In this document: positions 1 to 28,594 of the stretch, piece after piece
How the letters are laid out: each line of letters starts with the position of its first letter
Position numbering within the stretch: position 1 is the first letter of the stretch
Assembly: GCF_036324505.1 (NCBI RefSeq)
Contig: NC_086366.1
Span: 6,325,427-6,389,426, forward strand
Source: Eleginops maclovinus
Taxonomy: Eukaryota; Chordata; Actinopteri; Perciformes; Eleginopidae
DNA length: 64,000 nt
Reading direction: 5' to 3'
Position numbers and translations under genes: made by a program
The notes under the pieces: model-generated
Databases searched by the model: none
Seen by the model: only the letters and a program-made list of their open reading frames with translations
Told to the model about the DNA's origin: nothing

Positions 1-274
1 ATGGAACATTAATAAGATGATAATGCAGTATTTGTATTTGAGGCTCTGTGATGCAAACTCATGCAGTTTTTGATCTGGGAGCTTCCTTCTGTTAAACTCT
101 CCCCTTCAGTAATAATGCTTCACATGCTTTCCAGAAAACAGAAATGGGGAAAGAACAAAGTGAAACACACAAAGAGAGACGGATTAAACAAGAGAGAAGG
201 AATGAAGAGACAGAAAACCAAACTAGGACGGAGCAAAGAGACTCTTCACTGTATATTTATGTATAAAAAAGCCC

Positions 275-574
275 AGCAGTGGCTCAGTCAGTAGGGGCTT
301 GGACTGGGAATCGTAGGGTCGCCGGTTCAAGTCCCCGAACAGACTTGAAATATGGAAAGTGGACTGCTACTTGGAGAGGTCCCAGTTCACCTCCTAGGCC
401 CTGCTGTGGTGCCCTTGAGCAAGGCACCGGACACTTCCAATCCCCCCTCCCCATTGCTCCCCGGGCGCTGCACGATAGCTGCCCACTGCTCCTAGTACTA
501 GGATGGGTTAAATGCAGAGGACCAATTTCACTGTGTGTGCTCTGCTGTATGCATGTATGTGACAAATAAAGAGG
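275..574 (+). mobile_element. tRNA-derived SINE
   Basis: The head resembles a tRNA: 'TGGCTCAGTCAGTAGG' as A-box side and GGTTCAAGTCC at 324-334 as B box. A typical fish SINE body ('cccttgagcaaggcacc', 'gggttaaatgcagagg') follows and the end is 'gtgacaaataaag'. About 300 bp. Confidence 0.85.
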
Positions 575-604
575 GTTTCATCCTCCAATTCTATCTAGGG
601 TTTC

Positions 605-1065
605 ATCCTCCGATTCTATCTTTAAAAATGTAATCTGTGGTCTGAGCATCACAATATAAAAGTAATGTGACTTGATTACTTTCCGCTACTTTTGGATTAA
701 CTCAATATCAAATGCATAGACATTTCTTCTCTTTTTTATTTAGTTGCATTGCATTTCGATGCTGTTGTGATTGGTCAACCGCTGAGAGGTGTCCCGCCCC
801 TTAGCCTATCATGTGCAATGTGTTGGAGCGCTAGCCAATAGAAGTGTGAGTGTTACATAGTGACGTCACCATGTTCCGGGGGTAAACAAAGGAGTCTAAT
901 GGAGGCGTTTCAGGTACACACAAGGATTTTAGCCTTTGCAGACCATTTACATGCATACAGACCTATATAATACACTACAGGAAAGGGAAAACCCCCCAAA
1001 AGCATAATAGGGCCTCTTTAAGTAGAAAACATCTTATTGATATATGATCAGGTCACATTAGTTTT
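605..1065. mobile_element. Composite of two transposon families
   Basis: 605-755 is a reverse copy of the 'aggtaatcaggttac...ccctcccaac' family. 761-1021 is a reverse copy of the AAAGAGGCCC family, ending 'aatagggcctctTTAA'. 1022-1065 returns to first-family sequence ('aaaacatcttattgatat'). The order suggests one element inserted in or next to the other. A similar pair lies at 15,830-16,160. Confidence 0.55.
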
Positions 1066-1189
1066 ATATCGTTATACACAGATTTTTTTAAATGTTCCCT
1101 GTAGCGGAATCCATTTCCAACCCTGAAGCAAGGACAGAGCAAAGATGTTATGTTATTTAATGAAAAACCCAATGAATTCGTCCTCTCAC

Positions 1190-6973
<5,784 letters not shown>

Positions 6974-9149
6974 CTGATAGAGTCCAAAAAGAAGCGGATG
7001 TAAAACACATTTATCTTCAATATGGAATAAAACAAATCAAGACTTCAGCTTGTGTGTTTATTCTTGGCGAAAGTTAGATAGAAAAGATTTATTCAACAAT
7101 ATATACAAAAATATTTTAACACCATTTTGTTTGTTTGATCCATACGAAACCCAAAATGTCTGGGGGTTAATAACTGGGTTGTTTTTTTTCTGTAGTGGTT
7201 TCTCGAGCTTTGTTGTTAGAGGAGTTTGTTAGCCGACCAGTAGAAAAACTATTTGTTTAGTCAAATGTGAGTCAAGATTTTTGGAGGACTGAATCTTAGG
7301 TATTTTTTTCCCTCAGTAATCGTGTACACATCTAAATCTTGCCCTGGTAGAGGACCAGAGAGAGAAAGAAAGAAAGAATAAATAAAGCCTTAGAGGATAA
7401 AGAGACAAAGAAAGACAATGACAGGACATCTCCCTAAATCTTTTTCTTAATGAGGCTGTCCAGATGGAGATGGGTGATTTGCCCGGGTGCATGAATGAGG
7501 GCAAACATTGGGATGAGGGATTTAGGGAAAAAATACCAACGAAAATTGGAGTGTGTAAAATAATCTCTAACTGTCGGCAGCCTGCGAAGCATTATTCTGC
7601 AGGGTGGCATAACCTGCAGTTTGATAAAGCCACAAGGACAGCATGATTAAAGCTGAAATAGAAAAAGTCTCCATGAGAAATCATACGACACTGTGAGGGC
7701 CTACTCTTCAACTACACACACAGAGACACAGCATTGCACTTTGATGGATGTTTACACCACAGAGGGGTGATGTATAACTGTGATACCTTCCACATTCAGC
7801 ATGCAAATCATAAATTATGCATATGTTTGGGAAATTAGGCCTGAGAAATATCTAGGACATCCTATATGGAGATTAATTTTCTTTGCAATCAGAGAATTGC
7901 GTGTCTAATGAGCGTAATGTATGCATGCTCCTATTGGGACCATGAGTCCCCTTACCTCTGGCTAGACCTTACGGCCATTAGAAAGAAAATGTAGATAGAT
8001 CACATGGCGCTAATCGGCGTGTGGGTTTATTTTAAAGCGTCCAGCTTTATGGCACAGCATGCATATCGCTGTACATTCACATTTCTGTCCTCGCACGCAC
8101 CAACACTCAAACAAGCTGCTGTTTGTTCTGTGCTGAACCCTCACCTTGAATGCTGCATGAGAGGAGGAGCAGAAACAGAAAAAAGGAGTCCATGTTTAAT
8201 CAGTCTGTCGAGTCAATCCATTGTTCAATGCTGCATGGACCTGAAACCAAAATAATTGAGTTATTCTCAGCCGGAGGAATACAAAGTACTTTTAATTAAG
8301 AAAATCAGTTTAGAAACATCTATTACAAGTGAAAGTCCTGCAGTCAGAATGATTCAGGAGTAAAAGACAGTATGAGCATATGAGTGCCAAAAGTGAATTT
8401 ACTCATGCAGGATGGCCATTTTCAAAATAATGTAAATTTTTGTATTATTTTTGATGCATTAATGTGTTCAATTCAATGTGACAGAAACTAAAGGAAAAGC
8501 CTTTAAAAATAACGTTAGGTGCTGTATCATAGGGTGTGAATTTCACCAAGCGATCAATAAAGTTTATCCCAACCTATCATAATACATGGTGGAGTATATT
8601 TAGTTTTATTGAATCAAATCTTCAAAGCAGCAAATTAAATAAATGAAGTAAAAAGTACATTTTCAACTGAATTGAGGTCCGACATTGAAAAACTCATCAA
8701 AGTACAAGTCCCTCTAAGATGCATTTACACACATAGTTTTAGAGCTGTTGGCTTAGCTATAGTCCTTTAAAAATAACACATATATAAAGTGTAACATATA
8801 TATTCAAATCCCAGAAATAAAATGAAGAAAGCTAAGGAAAGAAACTCATTTTTTAGACTTAAATTCTTGTTTTATTCATGCTGAGCTTCAATTGTCCTTT
8901 TGCATTCATGTCATTTCAAACCACATTAGGCTCAGTTTATTGCTTACACCGAAATGAGGCAATGCAATAAAGTCTGACCAATGTGAAGAGGCTAACCAAT
9001 AAACTTTTAAACCACTTTGTGAAACAAATTAACAAAGTGCTTTACATACTATTTGTCAAAACCACGGATTTGACAAATAGCAAATCTGCATTGAAGTGTT
9101 TGAAGTGTTTAAATCTAGCTGTGAGAAAGATAACGTAAAAACTGAAGTA

Positions 9150-9375
9150 AAAAGAAAAAAGCATAGCATCTCCCTGGTTCCCTCCACAAAAAGCCCATGG
9201 GAATTTTCTATTGCTATCTGGATTATTGTAGAAAATAATCTCTGTGGCAAACACATTTTATGGTACTTACACGCTTTGTTCAACAGGATAATAAAATTAT
9301 CAAGAAATAATAATAACACCACTTTGTGATTTCTGAAGCGTAAATGCAACTGCCAGAAATAAAAAGCTAACGCTA
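9150..9375 (-). mobile_element. Partial copy of the 20 kb MITE
   Basis: The reverse complement shares 'gggaaccagggagatgcta', 'ttgccaca' and 'ctgttgaacaaagcgtgtaa' with 20,420-20,575. It accounts for an apparent minus-strand ORF here. Confidence 0.55.
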
Positions 9376-12194
9376 AGCTAGAAATGAAATGAAAATGTAT
9401 ACCGACCTGACTTCAGACTCAAAACCAAAAACACATTAGAAAAACAACAACAGCAACAATCATTAACATCTAGACCAGGGAACAGGAAGAGTTCAAATGC
9501 TTAATTATGTCCAGATTTTAGGACTTGTTTCTGCACTACTCTCACAGTCACAGTCAAAGGCATGATATTTATACACATGGAGAGAAATTAGAAAGTACTA
9601 GAAGAACAAAAATGATTTCAGTTTAGTTTTTTTTAGCTAACATATGTTTTCTGACATCCTGCACGTTATGTCTAACTGCAAATCGCCTTGACAGGACAGT
9701 AAAGCTTTGAATACAAGTGCAACAACTCAGGTCAGAGTATGATTACCACAAACCCCTAAGATCTTGTGTATAAATATCTAGCAGCATGCAGTTTCTTTTG
9801 ACACACAGCAGAAAGCATCATCTCCTGAATAAACTCTTGAAGTTTAGTGAAATAATAATCATGAATCCCAAGCTGCTGGTGTGACTCACCTCAACCTGGT
9901 GTCTCTGTGGGTCAGCGGTAGGTGTCACAACCCGTGCATGTCAACGATGCTGCTCCTTCCTCGTACTCTCCCAAAACTTTCCAGTTAAATATTACCAGAA
10001 ACTCAGGGGGAACTTTGCCCCGTGCTTCACACAGATGTAAATACAGAGTGACTCAGACTGCAAACAATGCCCCTCGTAAGGCTCCACTTCCCAGGGGGCT
10101 TTACAAGCAGACCTCCACCCTCTACAAAGAAATGGGTTTGGACAAACAGGAGGATGTGTCCATATGATAAAAATAGAAGAAATACTGAATATTTTTTTAA
10201 CGATGACATGCTTCGATAACTTCAGTCACACTAGCAGCTTGATAGTTTTATCCAGAAGGAAATATCTCAACAACTTTTGGAGGGTTAGGAAATTAATTCA
10301 TGTTCCCCAGGGGATGAACCCTAATGACTTTATTGGCAGTATTTTGGGCTTTTTTTTAATGAAATCTTGTTTTTTTATACTTTGATTATTTACTGGGGTT
10401 TTTTTTGTTGGCTGTATACCCATGCGGTTGACATTTGTAGACTTTGGTGCTTGAAAAACTTCCTGCAATAATTAAATTCTCATTAGCCCACTGGATATAC
10501 AGGTAGGTATACAGTACTATATCATATTGGTAAATTCACAACCTGAAATTCGTTAAGGTTAAAGGTCATTTCTGAAGGATAATGTTTGGCCACATTCAAT
10601 ATGTGCAATATTTTGGTTATCAATACAGGAGAGCAGGTGTATTGAATACTTTGGACCTCAAATTCTGGAATAAGTTCTTCTGTTTTCTTGCAAAAAAAAA
10701 GCCGAAAATGATGAAAATCAGGTTGTTTTTTCTGTTTGTCTCCAGCAGCAGGAAACAGGGAATGGCCAGATGTTATTTAGTTTTAATCACGTTATGACCC
10801 TAATGACTTTATTGAAAGCATTTTGGGCTTTTTTTAATTAAATGTTTTTGTGTATTTCTAAGAAATGTGCTACAGACTTTCTCTGGCAATGCGGCTGATA
10901 TTTGGAGTTTTGACTGAAGCACCCTGGCAACTATAGATTACGTAAAATTCACATTTTTATTTTGTTGGTTTTTGACCAACTTGCTGCAATAATAAGTAAA
11001 GTTTCAAAGAGATTGTTTTCATAACTGTTGGCTGGTGAGGCCTAATCTTGGGCACCATTAATATGTTTTTAAGTAAGCTTTATGTCACTTGTATTTTTGT
11101 TCAGTGAGTCTCAGTTTATGCAGAGTAAATTCCTTCTCATTCTTGGTAACAGTCTATTGTATATTCATCATGTTAACACATACACTGTGACATAACTACA
11201 CCGCTTGCCAGACATATTTCTATGTTATCTTACATCCCCCTCCTTTTCCAAGCATCACTTGGGAAGAGGCATTTTTTTGTGTTTTCCTGTTTGCCTCAGC
11301 ACTACTAAATATGCCAACCAAAGAGTTTAAAATAAAACAAAATAAAGGTTGCTTTTTACCAGTTTACTTTATTGCATTTTCCATTGCATGCAAGTCTTAG
11401 TCACATGGTTCACTCCTTATTCAACAAAGTGCATTGATTAGACAGCAGTATTGGCAGACGTAACTATAGTGGTGGTGCAGTATGTGCATATTTGTTCCTC
11501 ATGTGGCCTTTAGGAAGTCTTGTATTTGTACATTCACTTGATAGACGGATCCACGGAGCCACGACATTGGTAAAACTACTGATAAAAGATCAGAACACAC
11601 TAGAGCGTGAGTTTGAATCTAAAGTGGGGCAAAACCATCTAAGCTTTGCCAAGATTTTTTGTAAAGGCCACTTCTTCTGTTAGAAAACTAGAATTTCTAC
11701 AAGAAAAACACGAGAAATATCTTTGATTTTTACCAAAATAACTGAATAGCATTTTACAAAAGCTACTTGACACCACTAGGCTACTCTGTGCATTTTCATT
11801 ACAGTACGTCTCTAAGGGCAAAATATAAAAATTAAGTCAACATTGCAGTCAAAAGGGAACGAGATATGCGTGTCAGGACTTATCATGGCGCCTTTAAACA
11901 CATGGGTGAGTTTCCAGTGGGGTCCTCGGGGACGGGTGGAGGGGGGGATCAAGCGTCAAAGGATCAGGGAGAGACGTAACGGGAGGTTCCTTTAGGCTGA
12001 AACACACAAAAAAAAGGTCACATATTTCCCAGTTGAGGCAGCCGCCACCACCGCTGTGCCTGTGCCACCCAATGTGCCCACTGCTCCGGAGGCGCATGTG
12101 AGGCTCACTTAGCAGCTTCCGCTAACGCTGCGTGACAGGGGCTCGCAGGGTTTGGAGGAAACTACGAAGTGAGGAACAAGACGAGCACTCTCTC

Positions 12195-12372
12195 TGGGGG
12201 GAGCACAGGGATTTTAGCCTTTGCAGATCATTTAAATGCAGTAAAACCGATACAGCACACTACAGCTAAGGGAAAATCCCAAGAAGCATATTAAGGCCTC
12301 TTTAATAGATTAGGTTACATTTTTAACAGGTAACCAGTAATTGTACCAGAGTACGTTACCCTCCCAACCCTG
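12195..12372. mobile_element. Composite transposon fragment downstream of sh3bgr
   Basis: 'acagggattttagcctttgc' to 'aaggcctctTTAA' (12301) is the end of the AAAGAGGCCC family. 'ttttaacaggtaaccagtaa' to 'accctcccaaccctg' is the end of the second family. Confidence 0.55.
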
Positions 12373-12933
12373 CTCCTGCTTTGAGGATCAGGATTATCAT
12401 CCCCGCCTCAGAGGAACAAAAAGAAAAATTGTGGATGTTTTCCGTTTTTGGCCTCACAGATGCACTGTAGTATTCTGTTTGCAGATGCAGCCATTAGTGG
12501 AGGTCCCTTTGAGATACACTGCTGCATTATTCTATTTCCTCACAGTAAACACCTCAGAGTGCATGAAAACAAACCCTATGCAAGGTGAAGTGAGGTCGGT
12601 GTTTGAGATTTATGCATCTTATATATAAAAGGCAAGAATATTAGAGTGATATGAATGCAGCTTCGAAGGCGCTGTATACAGTGTAGATAAAGCAGAGAGG
12701 TTGTGTGTTATTATTCAGAAGGTCACAGAGGCACAACAACAGTTTAATTAATCTGGTTACATAAATGCCAAATATAAAAAGGGAACTATTCATGTTGTGT
12801 TGGTGTTTACTGCATATTCACGTGATGTTTTACTGCCCTCCAGTGGTTGAGAAGACACACAGATACAAAGGAAAAGTGTAGTTTTTTACCTGGATATTAG
12901 CAGACGAACATCGATGACACCGCCTGGTGTTAA

Positions 12934-23835
<10,902 letters not shown>

Positions 23836-23907
23836 TTTGTTCAAATTTAGTTTGTGGAGTCGGGCTGTATGCAACAAGTAGGCTCTTAAAGGAGCAGGCG
23901 GCCTCTT

Positions 23908-23917
23908 CTATTATTAG
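23908..23917 (-). promoter_or_regulatory. MEF2-type site upstream of sh3bgr
   Basis: CTATTATTAG matches the MEF2 consensus YTA(A/T)4TAR about 73 bp upstream of the sh3bgr ATG. An E-box CAGCTG lies at 24067-24072. The pair fits a striated-muscle promoter, which is the known expression of mammalian SH3BGR. Motif evidence only. Confidence 0.45.
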
Positions 23918-23941
23918 AGCTCACTCAGCACACAGCACGAA

Positions 23942-23972
<31 letters not shown>
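23942..23972 (+). repeat. (CA)n microsatellite in sh3bgr upstream region
   Basis: About 15 CA repeats between the MEF2-type site and a CTATTTTAG box. Confidence 0.95.
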
Positions 23973-23975
<3 letters not shown>

Positions 23976-25204
23976 TGGGGGCTATTTTAGTCTGTAGGCT
24001 CCATTAGTGCAGGATTGGCGGGTTGGCCCCTAGGGGCGCAGCAGCACACACACTGATTGGGCTGTGCAGCTGTCTGTCGGTGCAGGACACTGAGGTTTTA
24101 TTAGCTCGGGGCTCAGTGCATATATGGACAGAAATAGACCACTGACCAGCACTATAGGCTGTCAGGCTTTGGTTTCCTAACGCAGAAACTCAGAGCAGTT
24201 AAGTGGGAAAAACACTGCGTTAGGCTGCGTCCAATATATATTTTTATTTGCAATTGTACACAACAAGGCCACCCCACCCCTTTTGTAAGGCTAATTTACG
24301 TTTTTACTATACATTTGTGACCTTTGTGTAATGTGTGGTATATTAAATCTGTTCATACATACAGTTAGTTACTCTCTGAGGTCATGGAGAGCGCAGAGAA
24401 GATGTCGTTCAGGAGCCATATGGTGGGCAATCGGATGTTGTATAACAACCTCCGAAATACGTTAGGGGTCCCATATGAACGGACACATGTCATTGATTAC
24501 CTCCTGTGAGAACACAAACTTTGGACACGGACACACATTTTCTTCTATAAATTGTATGCACAAAGACAGTTCGGGGGGACTTCCACAATTAGCTCTGGGA
24601 ACCTCGTATTGTCCGTGTTGGTGTATGATACTATGCTGTTGTAATAAACCTTATTATATACAAGCTGGTGTCTCCGGAGACTTCTTCATCATCTCCACAA
24701 ACATCGCTACAAGAAATACCTCAAATGTCTTCTCCTTCTAGAAATCCCTGGGGCTGCTCGGATTGGTGTTTGTCTGGGTGTACTAAACAGTGTGTTACAT
24801 CCCCAAAAAGGGTCTAGGGAACAAAAGCAATATAGGCGTGGCAACAGTCTAATAATCTGTGTCTAAAGTTTTACCTACGTGGTGAAATGTAGACCGCACC
24901 CAAAACATACCTAAGTCCTCAACCTCCCACCTCACTCACATTTCACAATAATCAGACACTAGATCTAGCAAGATTCACAGCACAATCAACAAATAGTAGA
25001 AAGTTCAGAGAGGCTCTGGAGTCAGCAGCAGGCCCAGGTCTGAGAGCTTCCTGGATCGCCTCCTTTATGACTGGCTCTGGCTGCTGATAGGCTAGCTGAG
25101 GGTGAGGGGGTCCAATCAGCAGTCAGTCACAGCACCAGCAGGTATTGATCAGCTGTTGATTACCTGGAGTAAAGAAAGGGGGACAAGAGAGAAGATAAAA
25201 GATT

Positions 25205-25405
25205 TTCTGATTCTGATTGGAATATCCTTGAATTGGAAGAACAATCCTGGCAATAATGATCCTTCATTTAAAAAAACAAACATTTACAAGAAGTCAATTC
25301 TTGCCATTGTTATCCTAGTGAGCTGTCCCTATCTATTCTAATTGCCATGAAAAAAGCCTTCAAGCTAAAAGAACCGGTTGCACCCGGGACCAAATGAACA
25401 GCGTC
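25205..25405 (+). repeat. Direct repeat, copy 1
   Basis: 'attggaagaacaatcctggc' through 'gccttcaagctaaaagaacc' is about 90% identical by eye to 25,785-25,970. Together with the unit at 25,565-25,650 this is a local duplication. It lies between sh3bgr and the C1q gene. No coding content recognised. Confidence 0.6.
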
Positions 25406-25784
25406 TCTTATCTACAGCTTTCCACATTCCATGACAATGCTGCACATATTTGATTTTATTGTTTTTGATGAATTTGCTATATCTGGTATATCCAAATTTC
25501 ATGTAAAAAAAAAAAAATCTATATTTCTGATTCTGATTTCACTTCTGAATTTAGGGGAAATAAAGTTACATTTGGATCAAAGTTCTTTCGGTCAAACCAT
25601 CATACAAAGTATTCAGCCTGTTAGAAAAGGATCTTAAAAGCAACCAGAACTATAGAGATAATTTAGTGGGGTATTTTTTTGCCATTTTTCTTAATTCATA
25701 TGGACAGATGTCATTAACATTAACAGAATGTGTAAGTCTTTTGCATTGTACCTTTGCAGCTGTAACACCCATCTGATTCTGATA

Positions 25785-25970
25785 TGAACATCATTGAATT
25801 GGAAGAACAATCCTGGCAATAATGATCCTTCATTTAAAAAAACAAACATTTACAAGAAATCAATTCTTGCCATTGTTATCCTGGTGAGCTGTCCCTGTCT
25901 ATTCTAATTGCCATGAAAAAAAGCCTTCAAGCCAAAAGAACCAGTTGCCCCTGGAACCAGATGAACAGCT
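25785..25970 (+). repeat. Direct repeat, copy 2
   Basis: Second copy of the 25.2 kb unit at an offset of about 580 bp ('gaacaatcctggcaataatg', 'gccttcaagccaaaagaacc'). Confidence 0.6.
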
Positions 25971-26481
25971 TCTTGTTGCATTTGCCACATTCTCTTCTAA
26001 GGCAGCAACTGGTAAGAAGCTCTTTGCTCCAGATGGATTGATTTTATACAATTTGCACAAGAAACAGAAAATATAGAGGATTTTCAAATAATTTGTATAT
26101 TGGTGTTATGTTTTAGTTTTGCATTGATTTGAGAAATACAGTGAAAGTTAGATGAACAGAGATAAATGTAAATGACTGCTAGAAGGTCTTTCTCTTTATT
26201 TTTCGTGATGTAATTTATCAGTAAGGTTTGGAAGAGTTACTTTAAAAATGTAACTCATTGAAACTACTAGTTAACTGTAAAACACAATATAATGTTATGA
26301 TGCAAGACAACAGAAGAGTATGTTTGTTAACTAAATCAGGTGTCCACTTGCTCTAAGGGAATACTTTTTTTGTATCCTGATCCATTACTCTCCAAACCAC
26401 GTCACGTAATCCCAGTTTTTTTCACAGGTCTACAAAGTGTCAGCTTTCAGAAAGCAAAATTAATGATATTATTTTTTACAG

Positions 26482-26701
26482 TTGAAACTATACCAACATC
26501 GGCAGAAGTTTTAGTCATGGCTCGAAGGGGAGACAACGTCACTCCATCAGGTAAAACAACAACATCATGTAAACCCGTTTAAAATGTTCTCTGAAAGAAA
26601 AATAGTACAATGATATTTTTTTCAACCTTAAACTCTCAATTTATTTCCTGTAAAGATAAACTTTTATTAATCCCTAGAGAGTGTAATTTTACAATAACCA
26701 G

Positions 26702-26798
<97 letters not shown>

Positions 26799-28101
26799 CA
26801 CAAACAGGACATGCACTAAGGAAGAGGTGGCAGAGCGAAAGGAGAGACACATGCTGAAATGCTAAAACAAAATATTAGAATACAGAGTAAAATATAAAAT
26901 ATTGAGAGCCCAAATATTGTTCTGGACGAATTTGACCCAAACACGTGCAAAATGTGAACATGATGCATGGGTTCGTTAAGAGAGTCGGACAAACCTTTGA
27001 TTTTTCAGCAGGTCAATTAAAAAAAGGTAGCGGCGCCCCCTGCTGGGTTCTTTGGTGTATGTGCATCATTACAGAGAATGGTATATTTTAAAGAGGCCCT
27101 ATTCTGCTTTTAGGGTTTTCCCTCTCCTGTAGTGTGTTGTATACGTTTGTGTGCATGTAAATGGTCTGCAAAGGCTAAAATCCCAATCCAGAGGGAGTTT
27201 CTCTAACACACACTCGCCCCCTGCCAGAAACGCTTCAATTAGACTTCTTAGTTTACTTGCGGAACATAGTGACATCACTATGGAGCACTTGCACTTCTAT
27301 TGGCTAGCGCACCAACATATTGTATCTGATAGGCTATGGGGTGGTACATCTCTAAGCAGTTGACCAATCACAACAGAGATGGCCAGCTCACCAATCAGAG
27401 CAGATTGGGTTCTGGTTTCTGACAGAGGGTGAAAAGAGGTGCTGCAGCACAGGCAGTATGAGAAAAATAAAGACCTTTTTGAACATCAAAGTATGTCACA
27501 GAAAAGGCACAAGATACAAATATGAACCTGAAAATGAGCAGAATATGTCCTTTTAAAGCCATACTGTTCCACTAAATAACTGAATGGTTTGAAAATGCAA
27601 ATTTAAAATGAATATGTATTGACCTGACAATGAATGCACATTTCCAAGATTGTGTTGCTTTTGTTGCATGAATACACTAATTATCATTACGTGGCACACT
27701 CTCTAGGCACTGTGGCCTTCACTGCCAAGCTGAGAGTGGAGGACAGCTACCCGTGTCACGATGGAGTCCTGAAGTTTGCCGAGGTGCTGATCAACGAGGG
27801 AGGGGGCTACAGTCCCGACATAGGGACCTTCGTGTGCCCTGAGGACGGCTTCTACCACTTCACCGTGCATGTGTCTGTGTATGGGCGTGGACAGTGTGCT
27901 ATATACAAGAATGGAGAGAAAGTAGTGTCTCTGTACCAAACCTCTCTGCCTGATAAGTGCAGCCAGGTGGCCAGCATGAGCAGCATGATCAAACTGTCTA
28001 GGTACGACAAGGTGTGGGTGCATCTGTTCGGGCAGGGCACAAACGATATATTTGCCACTGAAGATAACGACACTGTGTTTACAGGTTTTCGTTTGGGTTA
28101 A
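26482..28101 (+). CDS. C1q-domain protein, partial (first exon not found)
   Basis: Exon 26482-26550 (69 nt, phase 1 to 1) joins exon 27707-28101 (TAA stop) in frame to read '...DNVTPSG-TVAFTAKLR...'. The second exon encodes a full globular C1q domain of about 130 aa. Its hallmarks are an opening 'VAFTAKL', 'GTFVCPEDGFYHFTVHV' in the middle, and a closing 'VFTGFRLG' at the stop. No collagen repeat is present, so this is a short cerebellin/C1q-like secreted protein rather than complement C1q itself. The upstream exon must end in phase 1 and should supply the signal peptide; I did not find it. AATAAA at 28198-28203 fits the polyadenylation signal. The gene ends about 780 bp upstream of the polr2i ATG on the same strand. 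Fish carry many C1q-like paralogues, so no symbol is given. Confidence 0.85.
26704..26797 (+). repeat. (CA)n microsatellite
   Basis: About 94 bp of CA in the intron of the C1q-domain gene. Confidence 0.97.
27032..27046 (-). promoter_or_regulatory. CTCF-consensus-like site
   Basis: The minus strand reads CCAGCAGGGGGCGCC, a close match to the CTCF core. It lies in the C1q-gene intron, between the sh3bgr block and the polr2i block. Confidence 0.5.
27088..27556 (+). mobile_element. Non-autonomous DNA transposon (AAAGAGGCCCTATTCTGC family), full copy
   Basis: Ends are inverted repeats: 'AAAGAGGCCCTATTCTGC' on the left and 'GCAGAATATGTCCTTTT' on the right, each next to TTAA (27088-27091, 27553-27556). 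About 469 bp, no coding capacity. It carries several inverted CCAAT boxes ('ATTGGCTAGCG', 'CCAATCAGAGCAGA'). It lies in the intron of the C1q-domain gene. TTAA flanks suggest a piggyBac-like target; the superfamily is inference. Confidence 0.75.
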
Positions 28102-28197
28102 TCAAAGCATTAATAAAGTCTGGTCAGTGCAACTTCCGTCTTTTATTAGAGGATGAAGTTTGTAACTTGAATGTTATGAATGTGACCTTGTGCTTTC

Positions 28198-28203
28198 AAT
28201 AAA
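28198..28203 (+). terminator. Polyadenylation signal of the C1q-domain gene
   Basis: AATAAA lies about 97 bp after the TAA stop of the C1q-domain exon on the same strand. Confidence 0.65.
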
Positions 28204-28594
28204 AAAACGTCAATGCCTAACTCAAACTGTTTTTGTTTTTCATTTAATACCAATTAGAATATGATCCAGTATGCAGTTGTAGAATGTAACTCATTTACTT
28301 AAGTTTGGTAAAGCTTACTTTTGAGGATGCTGTACCTGTGTATTTCCATGTTATGCTACATTAAACTAGTACATCACAATGGCAGATATTGTTCTTTACT
28401 CCACTACAGGTGTCTGACATGATTGCAGATTCAGATTATTGATAAAAAATATAAATCAACATAAATCTGATGTATAGCCAGCAGTTTTTACATTTGAACA
28501 ACTAATAAATTAAAGTTTGTTTTAGTTTTGGTTTGTTTGTTTTGCACATTTGTACACACGCATCCTCTCTTCTACAACTTTGGATCATACATCA

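Larger units (their letters stand above)
6974..12933. other. Non-coding stretch between igsf5 Ig1 exon and sh3bgr stop
   Basis: No protein-coding exon recognised; the igsf5 leader exon should be here. On the minus strand a 'gtgagtcac' donor at about 9,891 follows a possible 5'UTR-like segment (9,892-10,050). A minus-strand AATAAA at about 11,378-11,383 could end the sh3bgr 3'UTR. Partial MITE copies are at 9.15 and 12.2 kb. Two 'taatgactttattg...ttttgggcttttttt' blocks (10,322 and 10,801) are a further short repeat. Confidence 0.4.
24000..26480. other. Intergenic stretch between sh3bgr and the C1q gene
   Basis: sh3bgr upstream sequence with the E-box at 24,067, an LTR-like block at about 24,365-24,715 with AATAAA near 24,642, a repeat-like block at 24,790-25,170, and the duplicated units at 25.2 and 25.8 kb. 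The C1q leader exon may lie here but was not identified. Confidence 0.4.

Noticed and set aside
279..569. Open frames of about 95 codons on both strands at the left end
   Set aside because: They lie inside the tRNA-derived SINE.
24365..24715. Possible solo LTR with AATAAA and an 'acttcttcatcatctcc' tail
   Set aside because: The composition resembles an LTR R/U5 end, but no TG...CA borders or target duplication could be defined by eye; left as unconfirmed.
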